Source: Sphingomonas sediminicola
GTDB taxonomy: Bacteria; Pseudomonadota; Alphaproteobacteria; Sphingomonadales; Sphingomonadaceae
Reading direction: 5' to 3'
NCBI RefSeq assembly: GCF_014489515.1
Contig: NZ_CP060782.1
Coordinates: 62,001-126,000 of the forward strand
Length of the DNA: 64,000 nucleotides
The position numbers and the translations under genes are program-made. Below the pieces are notes generated by a model. That model saw only the letters and a list, made by a program, of their open reading frames with translations. It did no database searches and was not told where the DNA came from. This document shows, piece after piece, positions 57,077 through 64,000 of the stretch. Numbering within the stretch: the first letter of the stretch is position 1; the number at the start of each line of letters is the position of its first letter.

Positions 57077-59281
57077 TCAACTGCACTTGGAGTAACCGCA
57101 CTCCAGGCAATTGTTGCAGCCTTCGACCTTGATCAGCGACGACGCGCCGCACTGCGGGCATAGGGGCAGCGGCCGAGCCTGCGGTTCGAAGGCCTTCGCG
57201 GGCGCCTCAGCAACGATAAGGCCGGTGAGATGCCGCTCGACGATGTCGCCGATCGCCGCGAGCAGCGACGGCACGTAGCGGCCCTGCATCCAGGCGCCGC
57301 CGCGCGGGTCGAAGACCGCTTTCAGCTCCTCGGCAACGAAGGCCACGTCGGAACTCCGCCGAAACACGGCCGAGATCATCCGAGTGAGGCCCAGCGTCCA
57401 GGCATAATGCTCCATGTTCTTGGAGTTGATGAACATCTCGAACGGGCGGCGCTGACCATCCAAATCTACGTCGTTGATCGTTACGTAGACCGCGTGCGCG
57501 CTCTCGGGCCATTTGAGCTTGTAGGTGGTTCCGTGAAGCTGATCCGCGCGGGGCGCCAGCGGCTCTTCCGCCTTCGGTACAGGCTTCGCGGTCTCGGCGA
57601 CGCTCAGGATTGATCCCGTAACCGGGTTCGGACGATAGGTCGTCAGTCCCTTCAGGCCAAGATGGTAGCCTTCAACATAGATGTCGGCGAACGCGCCGAA
57701 GCCGATGTCCTCGGGCAGTTCACAGTCTTGGAGATCGAGCTGTCGACCAAAGCCTGGGCGGCCGCTTGCATGGTTAGATGGTCGGATGGCGTAAGGGTTT
57801 GCGCGCTGACGAACAGGTCCGCGGGAGGCGGCGCATCGCCCCTCACTTGCCGCCAGACGCGCATCGCGCAATCCTCGACTTGTTCCTCGCGCCTGGTCCC
57901 GTCGGGTTGGAGGATCTTGCGGGTGTAGCTGTAGGCGAACACCGGCTCGATACCCGAGGAGACATTGCCGGCGAGAAGCGACGTGGTGCCGGTAGGCGCG
58001 ATCGACGTAAGGCAGCCGTTTCTCAGGCCATGCTCGCCGATGAGCGCGCGCGTCTCCTCGTCGAGATTTGCGAGGTTCGGCCGGTCGAGCATGCTTGGAT
58101 CGTAGAGCGGGAAGGCGCCCTTCTCCGCCGCAAGCCCGGCCGAGGCTCGATAGGCCTCGCGCTTGACGATGCCGAGCCATTGACGCGTCAGCGCGACGGC
58201 TTCGCTGCTTCCGTAGGCCGCGCCGCAAAACAGCAGCGCATCGGCCAAGCCGGTAATGCCCAGCCCGATCCTGCGCTTGGCCTTGGCCTCCGCCTCCTGT
58301 CCCGGAAGCGGGTAGCGCGAAATGTCGATGACATTGTCGAGCATCCGCACGGCTGTACGAGTGAGGTCGGCAAGCTGCTCCTCGTCGAGCTCTCCGCCTT
58401 CAAAAGGATTGTTGACCAGCCGTGCGAGGTTGATCGATCCGAGCAGGCACGCGCCATAGGGCGGAAGCATCTGCTCGCCGCAGGGATTGCTCGCGCTGAT
58501 CGACTCGCAGTGAGCGAGGTTGTTCTGCTGATTGACGCGGTCGACGAAGATTACGCCGGGCTCGGCGACATCGTAGGTCGCGCGCATCAGCCGCTCCCAC
58601 AGCTCGCGAGCACGGACGGTGCGCACCGTTTCGCCGCCGAAAACGAGGGCCAGTCCATATCGCTTCCAAGCGCCGTCATGAAGCTGTCGGTCACCAGCAC
58701 CGACAGGTTGAAATTGCGGAACCTCGCTGGGTCGCGCTTCGCGTCGATGAACGCCTCGATGTCGGGATGGTCGATGCGGAGGCAGCCCATCATAGCCCGC
58801 GCCGCTGCCCCGCGGACTGAACCGTCCGGCACATCGCATCCCAGCAGTCCATGAAGGTCAGCGGGCCTGACGCCTCCGCGCCCACTCCATGCACGGCGCT
58901 TCCCGAAGGGCGGATGGTGGAGAAGTCCATCCCGACGCCGCCGCCCTGCTGCATGGTCAGCGCGGCCTGCTTCAAATGCTCGAAGATGCCGTCGAGGCTG
59001 TCGGGGATGGTCCCCATGACGAAGCAGTTGAACAAGGTGACGCTGCGGTCCGTGCCTGCACCGGCAAGCACGCGGCCCGCCGGAATGAAGCGCATGCCTT
59101 CGATCGCATCGCGGAAGCGCGCCTGCCACTGCTCGCATAGCTCAGGAATCTCGGCTTCGGCGACGGCACGCGCGACCCGATCGGCCGTTTCCGCGAAGCT
59201 GGAGTCGCCCTCTCCATCGCCCGACCTGAAGCGATATTTCGCCGTCCAGATTTCCTCAGCGAGCGCGATTTCGAATGCCAT
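57077..59281 (-). CDS. nrdJ: Adenosylcobalamin-dependent ribonucleotide reductase, three apparent frameshifts
   Basis: About 735 residues after adding bases near 58812, 58641 and 57712. Start at the ATG 59281 ('MAFEIALAEEIWTAKYRFRS'). Motifs in order are 'LFNCFVMGTIPDSLDGIFEH', 'QGGGVGMDFSTIRPSGS', 'GCLRIDHPDIEAFIDAKRDP', the active-site 'SASNPCGEQMLPPYGACLLG', 'SIAPTGTTSLLAGNVSSGIE', and 'ISKTVNCPEDIGFGAFADIY'. The C-terminal zinc-type tail is 'CPQCGASSLIKVEGCNNCLE' and on. It makes deoxynucleotides with or without oxygen. Reading all three joins gives a normal class II enzyme. The gene is vital, so the breaks are almost surely errors. Confidence 0.94.
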
Positions 59282-59336
59282 CGTTCCCTCCAAACTTGGC
59301 GTCGAAGGAGGGTGGCACGCGCGGGCCGGTGCGCTT

Positions 59337-59350
59337 TTGATCCAGCGCAA
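59337..59350. promoter_or_regulatory. Possible CRP/FNR-type box upstream of nrdJ
   Basis: On the minus strand TTGCGCTGGATCAA; only one half (ATCAA) is canonical. It is centred 62 bases before the nrdJ ATG and matches the box near the porin gene in 12 of 14 positions. Confidence 0.35.
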
Positions 59351-59392
59351 ATGCGGGCCGGGATTTGCTTGGTCAGAAGCGGCGCAAGCCGG

Positions 59393-59485
59393 TGGCGGAG
59401 ACGGAGGGATTCGAACCCTCGGTACGGGAATTCCCCGTACGGCGGTTTAGCAAACCGCTGGTTTCAGCCACTCACCCACGTCTCC
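59393..59485 (-). tRNA. tRNA-Ser (anticodon GCU)
   Basis: 93 bases on the minus strand with encoded CCA. The acceptor stem is GGAGACG/CGTCTCC. The anticodon arm is ACCAGCGGTTTGCTAAACCGC, with loop bases GCT. A long variable arm (CGTACGGGG...CCCGTACG) is the class II feature of serine tRNAs. The T loop is GGTTCGAATCC. It reads AGC/AGU codons. Confidence 0.96.
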
Positions 59486-59546
59486 GGAAGCGGCGCTAGG
59501 CCGCGGGCTATATAGGCGGCTTCCGGAAGCTTCAACCTGAACCGCG

Positions 59547-60431
59547 CTATTTCGCGCGGACTTCGATACGCATGTCGAGCCGCATTTCTTCGCCCGGCTC
59601 GATGATCCTCAATCCGAGCTCAGGCCAGTCGGGCTCCGGAGCATTGAGCGCTGAATTCGCGTGGGTGACCGGCTCGGCGACGAAGAAGCCCCCGCTTGTA
59701 GGCGAGAAGATCTGGAAAAAGCGGGCCTGCGGCGACGACAGCTCCAGTTCGCACGGCCAGTCGGGGTCGTTCATCACGACGCGCCCGCTCCAGCCCTCGA
59801 AGCCGTTGTCGAGGTCCTGCCCGCAGATGAGGCGGTCGCGGAGATCGTATCGTCCCGTCGCGGGGACCTTCGCGACCGGCAGGACTTGCGCGTCGATGGT
59901 CCATGCGAAACCGACTTCCGTGTCCAGTCGGGTTTGAGCAGTGCATGGAAAATAGGGATGCTGCCCAAGACCGCACGGCATGAGCTCGCTTGATTCGTTG
60001 CGGCAGGTGAGCGCCAGATCGAGAACGGGCCCGTCGAGCCGAAACTCTTGGCGCGCGGTATAGGCCCAGGGCCATTCGCCGGACTCGTGGTGATACGAAA
60101 GCGTCGCGAAACCATCGCTGGATTCCTCAACCTTCCACGGATTGAGCCAGCCCTGGCCATGCAGCGGACTCGAGTCCCCGCCCATGTTCGGCTCAAGCGA
60201 GACCGTCCGGCCCCGAAAGCTGAACGACCCGCCCCGAACCCGGTTCACGAACGGAACGAGTGGAAAGCTTGCGGCCTCCAGAACGTTTTGAAGCGGACTG
60301 TGTCCTTCGCGCAATATCGGCCGTGGGCCGCCTTCGCCGACATAGGTCAGTCGGGAAATTGCCCCGCCAATCGAAGGGCTTAGCTCCAATTCAAGGTCGG
60401 TTGAGGAAAGGGTTAGGGCATCGGAAGGCAT
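59547..60431 (-). CDS. Aldose 1-epimerase family protein
   Basis: 294 residues from the ATG at 60431; a GTG six codons upstream is possible. The galactose mutarotase fold is shown by 'LSPSIGGAISRLTYVGEGGP', 'GDSSPLHGQGWLNPWKVEES' (His), 'YHHESGEWPWAYTARQEFRL', 'CGLGQHPYFPCTAQTRLDTE' (His) and 'SGGFFVAEPVTHANSALN' (Glu region). It interconverts sugar anomers. It lies near galactonate genes, so galactose or a related sugar is the likely substrate. The frame is intact. Confidence 0.85.
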   Translation of the reverse strand: MPSDALTLSSTDLELELSPSIGGAISRLTYVGEGGPRPILREGHSPLQNVLEAASFPLVPFVNRVRGGSFSFRGRTVSLEPNMGGDSSPLHGQGWLNPWKVEESSDGFATLSYHHESGEWPWAYTARQEFRLDGPVLDLALTCRNESSELMPCGLGQHPYFPCTAQTRLDTEVGFAWTIDAQVLPVAKVPATGRYDLRDRLICGQDLDNGFEGWSGRVVMNDPDWPCELELSSPQARFFQIFSPTSGGFFVAEPVTHANSALNAPEPDWPELGLRIIEPGEEMRLDMRIEVRAK

Positions 60432-60555
60432 GGCAATTCTAAACCTCACACAACCGAAACTTCACGGATGCGCAACTTCGCTGGGGATAAAACCCGATTA
60501 GACGTTGCGCCGGGATTCAGGCGATTGGTATTTTGCCCCGGGACGGGAGAGGGTC

Positions 60556-60885
60556 ATGGGTAGACGCGTCAAAGATTTTATCGAGATCAGCGAGTACACC
60601 TCGCTCGACCAGCTCATCAACGCGCTGACGGCGATCAGGGACAATCTTCCGGCGGATTCCGATCCGGAACTTCGAATGAAGGGCGACGACGTGTTCGGCC
60701 GGCGCCTGTCGATCAGCTACTTCCGCGAACTGACGGAGGAAGAGGCAAGCGTGGAAGGCCGGTACAACGGTTCCGACCTGCCCGAGGCTAACGCCGAAAT
60801 CGAGCAGCTTCGACATCAGCTCGACGACGTCGACTTCGAGCGCGACGACCGTGTCGCCAAGCGCCGCATCCGCCGGGTAGCATAA
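60556..60885 (+). CDS. Conserved hypothetical protein (109 aa)
   Basis: From the ATG at 60556, after GGGAGAGGG: 'MGRRVKDFIEISEYTSLDQL', 'INALTAIRDNLPADSDPELR', 'MKGDDVFGRRLSISYFRELT' and a charged helical tail. No signal, membrane segment or cysteine. The N-terminal half looks like a small alpha/beta fold and the tail ('NAEIEQLRHQLDDVDFERDD') a coiled coil. I know such proteins as conserved in sphingomonads but not their job. Convergent with dgoD, 4 bases apart. Confidence 0.7.
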   Translation: MGRRVKDFIEISEYTSLDQLINALTAIRDNLPADSDPELRMKGDDVFGRRLSISYFRELTEEEASVEGRYNGSDLPEANAEIEQLRHQLDDVDFERDDRVAKRRIRRVA

Positions 60886-60889
60886 GAGT

Positions 60890-62029
60890 TCACCACTCCG
60901 CGAAGCTCCCGTCCGCCTGGCGCCAGATCGGGTTGCGCCACGAATGCGGGTCCTTGTGAGCCTCGCGCACGATGTCTTCGTCGATGTCTACGCCGAGACC
61001 CGGCCCGGCCGGAATCGGAAGGTATCCATCCTGCGGAGTCAGCTGCTCTTTCTGCTTGCAGTAGGTGAACAGGTCCGCGCCGACATTGTAATGGATGCCG
61101 AGGCTCATCTCCTGGATCGCGACGTTGGGCGCGCAGGCCGCAACCTGCAGGCAGGCCGCTAGCGCCAGCGGTCCAAGTGGGCAGTGCGGAGCGACGGCCA
61201 CGTCATAGGCTTCGGCCATCGCCGCGATCTTCCGGCATTCGAGAATTCCGCCGGCGTGGCTCAGGTCAGGCTGGATGATGTCGACCGCACCTGCTTCGAA
61301 GAAGGGCTTGAAGTCCCAGCGCGAATAGAGCCGCTCGCCGAGCGCGATCGGCGTGCTGGTGAGATTGGCAATTTGCGCAAGCCCTTCCGGATTCTCGGAC
61401 AGCAATGGCTCCTCGATGAAGAGCAGGCCGAGCGGCTCGAGAGCTTTCGCCAACTGCTTCGCCAACGGGCGATGGACACGTCCATGGAAGTCGAGCCCGA
61501 CGTCCATTCCAGCCGCCTGCGCGGCCTCGACCCGCGCGATTACGTCGTCGAAAATCCTGGGCGTGCCGATCCAGCCTAGCTCCGCGGTCGCATTCATCTT
61601 GACCGCCGAGAAGCCCTGCTCGCTGCGGGCTCTTGCGGCTGCGCCGATCTCGTGCGGCCGATCCCCGCCGATCCACGCATAGGCTCGAACCTTGTCGCGG
61701 ACGCGCCCACCCAGCATTTCCCACGCGGGAAGATTCAGCGCGCGACCCTTGAGATCCCACAGCGCCTGCTCGAACCCCGCGAGCGCGGACATCAGCACCG
61801 GCCCGCCGCGATAGAATCCGCCGCGATATCCGATCTGCCAGATGTCCTCGATCCGGAAGGGGTCGTGGCCGATGAAGCGGTCGCGAAGCGCAGCGAAGGC
61901 GCCGTCAACCGCTTCAGCCCAGCCCTCTAAGCTCGCCTCGCCCCAGCCTACGGCACCGTCGTCGGACTCCACCCGCACGAACAGCCAGCGCGGCGGGACA
62001 TAGAAGGTCTCGATCTTCCCAATCTTCAT
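60890..62029 (-). CDS. dgoD: Galactonate dehydratase (mandelate racemase/enolase superfamily)
   Basis: 379 residues. The enolase-superfamily N-terminal domain starts 'MKIGKIETFYVPPRWLFVRV'. Metal ligands are in 'GMDVGLDFHGRVHRP' (Asp plus catalytic His), 'LLFIEEPLLSENPEGL' (Glu) and 'TPIALGERLYSRWDFKPF' (Glu); the base His is in 'VAPHCPLGPLALAAC'. This ligand set and 'EPLL' are those of DgoD, which dehydrates D-galactonate to 2-keto-3-deoxygalactonate. Its ATG overlaps the GH1 gene stop (ATGA). DgoK next door supports the call. Confidence 0.9.
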   Translation of the reverse strand: MKIGKIETFYVPPRWLFVRVESDDGAVGWGEASLEGWAEAVDGAFAALRDRFIGHDPFRIEDIWQIGYRGGFYRGGPVLMSALAGFEQALWDLKGRALNLPAWEMLGGRVRDKVRAYAWIGGDRPHEIGAAARARSEQGFSAVKMNATAELGWIGTPRIFDDVIARVEAAQAAGMDVGLDFHGRVHRPLAKQLAKALEPLGLLFIEEPLLSENPEGLAQIANLTSTPIALGERLYSRWDFKPFFEAGAVDIIQPDLSHAGGILECRKIAAMAEAYDVAVAPHCPLGPLALAACLQVAACAPNVAIQEMSLGIHYNVGADLFTYCKQKEQLTPQDGYLPIPAGPGLGVDIDEDIVREAHKDPHSWRNPIWRQADGSFAEW

Positions 62030-63333
62030 GTCGTTTCCTGCGGCGAGTTGGTTTGGCCGATATCGATCTCTTCAGTCTGAAGGCGGCGACGCGCCTGTTC
62101 CTCCTGCTCCCGCGCGTGCGCCATGTCGTAATGGGATGGTGGGACGATCGGGACGACGAGGCAGAGGCTCGATGCCGGAAGCACCTCGCGCCAGTCGCGG
62201 ATCAGACGTTTGTAGGCGCGGCCAACGTTCCGAATGTTTCGGTCGAGATCGTAGAGCCCGAGCGCATTCACGTTGCCGTTCTGCTCCCGAAGCGCCGTGT
62301 CCCAGTCGACCTGGTCGGTCAGCGAGTACCAGGTGAAGCCGACGGTCGGGATGCCCACGTTGCGCAGGCGGAGGACGTTCGCCCACTCCTTCCACAGCCA
62401 GTGGACTGCCTCGTCGCCGACCGGCCCTTCGACCAGATTGGTCTCGGTGTGCATGATCGGAAGCCGGTAGCGGTTGTAATATTGCCGCGTGATCTCGGTG
62501 TAGCCGAACACTTCGCCCGAAGCGGTCGTGTGGCCGTTCTCGAACACTCGGTGTTCGTTCGTCCGGTAATAGTCGTTGCCCAGGATGCAGTGCTGCTTCA
62601 GCCGGTTGTGAAGGAAGAAATGATACTCATCCTTCGTCATCCCGTTCTCCATCAGATACTCGTACATCTCGCTGTCGACGCGGCGGCCGTAGTTGAGGTC
62701 GAGACTGAGGAAGCGGCGGGAGTTCAGCACTTCCGCCTGATGGATCGCTGCCGGTGAATCGGCGTGGAAATATTCCGACGATTCCGACTGGATGAAGATG
62801 GCGTCGGCGCGGTGCTTCAGGATTTCGAGCATCGCGAGAACGTTGGCTCGTACGATGTGCTTCAGCGCGGTGACGAACCCCCGGTCCGTCTTCATCTGCT
62901 CGTTCCACCAGCCGTACTTGGCCGAGAAGATCGCGCAGATGAACATCTCGTTGACCGGCGTGTAGAGCTGCACCCACGGGAAGCGCTCGGCGAACGCCGC
63001 CGCATATTGCGCGAACAGATGCGGGAAATCCGGATTCTGGAAATTGCCGATCCAGTCGGGAACGCCGAAGTGGCAGAGGTCCACGATCGGGATGATGTCG
63101 CGCCGCTTCAGCTCCGCAAAAGTGATGTCGGCGAATTCCCAGTCATACTTGCCGGGCCCGAGGTAGGTTTTGTGAATCGGCGGGCCATAGCGGAGGTAGT
63201 TGATCCCGATGTCCTGGACGCAGTCGAAGTCCTCGCGCCAGCGCTGATAGTGCCCGCAGCTTTCCATCTCGTCGACGCGGGTCTTGCCGTTATTGATCGT
63301 GGGGATGCTGTTCTCGATCCCGGTCGCGAACAT
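62026..63333 (-). CDS. Glycoside hydrolase family 1-type protein
   Basis: 435 residues. The barrel has 'MFATGIENSIPTINNGKTRV', 'YGPPIHKTYLGPGKYDWEFA', the acid/base Glu in 'QLYTPVNEMFICAIFSAKYG' and the nucleophile Glu in 'LPIMHTETNLVEGP'. It is shorter and more divergent than standard beta-glucosidases but keeps both Glu. It probably releases a galactose- or glucose-type sugar in the cytoplasm. An AAGGAG ribosome site lies 21 bases before the ATG; the ideally placed codon is an in-frame ATC four codons upstream (see finding). Coupled to dgoD and divergent from dgoK. Confidence 0.82.
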   Translation of the reverse strand: MFATGIENSIPTINNGKTRVDEMESCGHYQRWREDFDCVQDIGINYLRYGPPIHKTYLGPGKYDWEFADITFAELKRRDIIPIVDLCHFGVPDWIGNFQNPDFPHLFAQYAAAFAERFPWVQLYTPVNEMFICAIFSAKYGWWNEQMKTDRGFVTALKHIVRANVLAMLEILKHRADAIFIQSESSEYFHADSPAAIHQAEVLNSRRFLSLDLNYGRRVDSEMYEYLMENGMTKDEYHFFLHNRLKQHCILGNDYYRTNEHRVFENGHTTASGEVFGYTEITRQYYNRYRLPIMHTETNLVEGPVGDEAVHWLWKEWANVLRLRNVGIPTVGFTWYSLTDQVDWDTALREQNGNVNALGLYDLDRNIRNVGRAYKRLIRDWREVLPASSLCLVVPIVPPSHYDMAHAREQEEQARRRLQTEEIDIGQTNSPQETT

Positions 63334-63449
63334 GAAGTTTGCGATGGTCCAGTCTCCTTAGGCGCCGCTATTCCGGACGGGTGCCCGCCAGTCCCGTCAA
63401 ACGACAAGAAACCATGGAGCCTTGTCGCGTTCCCAATGTTCTTTGACGC

Positions 63450-64000
63450 ATGCACTGGGCAGAAGGTTTCATTGCCGCCGATTGGGGGACGACGAACCGC
63501 CGTGCGTACCTGATCGATGGTGACGGCAAGTGCATCGACGAGTTCGAGGACGAGAAGGGCATCCTTTCGGTTCCCAAGGGCGGGTTCGAAGCTGCTGTCC
63601 AGGAAATTCGCGAACGTCTCGGCGACCGGCCGCTGTTGCTCGCCGGCATGGTCGGATCGAACCGCGGCTGGATCGAGGCGCCCTACGTGCCCTGTCCCGC
63701 CGGGATCGAGGATCTCGCCAAGGCGCTGGTGTGGGCTGAGGCTGAGCAAACGGCGATCGTGCCCGGCGTCTCCTTCATCGATGCCGACGAAGCGGACGTC
63801 ATGCGTGGTGAGGAAGTCCAGCTTTTGGGCGCCTATGCGGCCGGGCTCGTCTCCGCGAATGCTTTGGTCTGCCATCCCGGCACGCACAATAAATGGGCGC
63901 GGCTGGAAAGCGGGGGAATCGCGCGGTTCACGACTGTAATGACCGGCGAGCTCTTCAACCTCCTGCGTGAGCACAGCATCCTTGCCGACTTGCTGTCAGG
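63450..64000 (+). CDS. dgoK: 2-dehydro-3-deoxygalactonokinase, N-terminal part (runs off window end)
   Basis: 183 codons from the ATG at 63450 to the edge. The ATP-binding start is 'FIAADWGTTNRRAYLIDGDG', followed by 'KGILSVPKGGFEAAVQEIRE', 'LLAGMVGSNRGWIEAPYVPC', 'GEEVQLLGAYAAGLVSANAL' and 'VCHPGTHNKWARLESGGIAR', with 'FTTVMTGELFNLLREHS' last. These are DgoK family motifs; the kinase phosphorylates 2-keto-3-deoxygalactonate, the product of DgoD. It is divergent from the GH1-dgoD pair. The aldolase gene is expected just past the window. Confidence 0.92.
   Translation, partial: MHWAEGFIAADWGTTNRRAYLIDGDGKCIDEFEDEKGILSVPKGGFEAAVQEIRERLGDRPLLLAGMVGSNRGWIEAPYVPCPAGIEDLAKALVWAEAEQTAIVPGVSFIDADEADVMRGEEVQLLGAYAAGLVSANALVCHPGTHNKWARLESGGIARFTTVMTGELFNLLREHSILADLLS

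Noticed and set aside
1-64000. CRISPR arrays, insertion sequences, prophage or integrase genes
   Set aside because: I found no regularly spaced repeats, transposase, integrase or terminal repeats on either strand.

Overview
The window is from a high-GC alphaproteobacterium, most likely of the Sphingomonadales type. This rests on a class I lysyl-tRNA synthetase, an NDUFS4-like complex I subunit, a PhoP/PhoQ-style two-component pair next to a polyprenyl diphosphate synthase, several small conserved proteins of the kind common in sphingomonads, many exported peptidases and a TonB-dependent receptor. No database search was possible, so the taxonomic call is inference.

Layout. 1-9.9 kb: 5' part of a TonB receptor, two-component system, ispB, a lipoprotein, an NDUFS4-like protein, a decayed wecB fragment, two exported peptidases, a metallo-beta-lactamase-fold hydrolase and an unknown protein. 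10-18.1 kb: housekeeping genes rpmF-plsX-fabH-ihfA-merR, then dinG-sixA and lysK. 18.2-25.2 kb: S41 peptidase divergent from an Lrp-type regulator with a perfect palindrome between them, a DUF885 lipoprotein, an RcnB-like protein, and a hydrolase-thiolase-ferredoxin operon. 25.2-29.9 kb: an accessory stretch with short repeat pieces, a strong hairpin, three small unknown genes, a SnoaL/TetR pair and a two-domain salicylyl-CoA 5-hydroxylase-like flavoenzyme.

29.9-59.3 kb is a low-oxygen respiration cluster: ccoNOQPGHIS (cbb3 oxidase and its assembly), divergent moaDEBC-moeA (molybdenum cofactor), mobA and a TauE exporter, an outer-membrane beta-barrel, narKGHJI with a PpiC foldase and two unknown coupled genes, moaA, oxygen-independent hemN and the B12-dependent ribonucleotide reductase nrdJ. 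CRP/FNR-type palindromes sit upstream of ccoN, moaD, tauE/porin, narK, hemN and, more weakly, nrdJ. The simplest reading is one FNR-family regulon for microaerobic and nitrate-respiring growth laid out side by side. From 59.4 kb: tRNA-Ser(GCU), an aldose epimerase, a small conserved gene and the start of a galactonate cluster (dgoD, GH1 glycosidase, dgoK running off the end).

Sequence quality. Eighteen genes, including essential or strongly conserved ones (nrdJ, ccoN, narG, fabH), are broken in the sequence as given. All can be restored by adding single bases, mostly in G or C runs; I count about 32 missing bases and no extra ones. I read these as consensus errors rather than pseudogenes, and give each such gene as one CDS over its full span.
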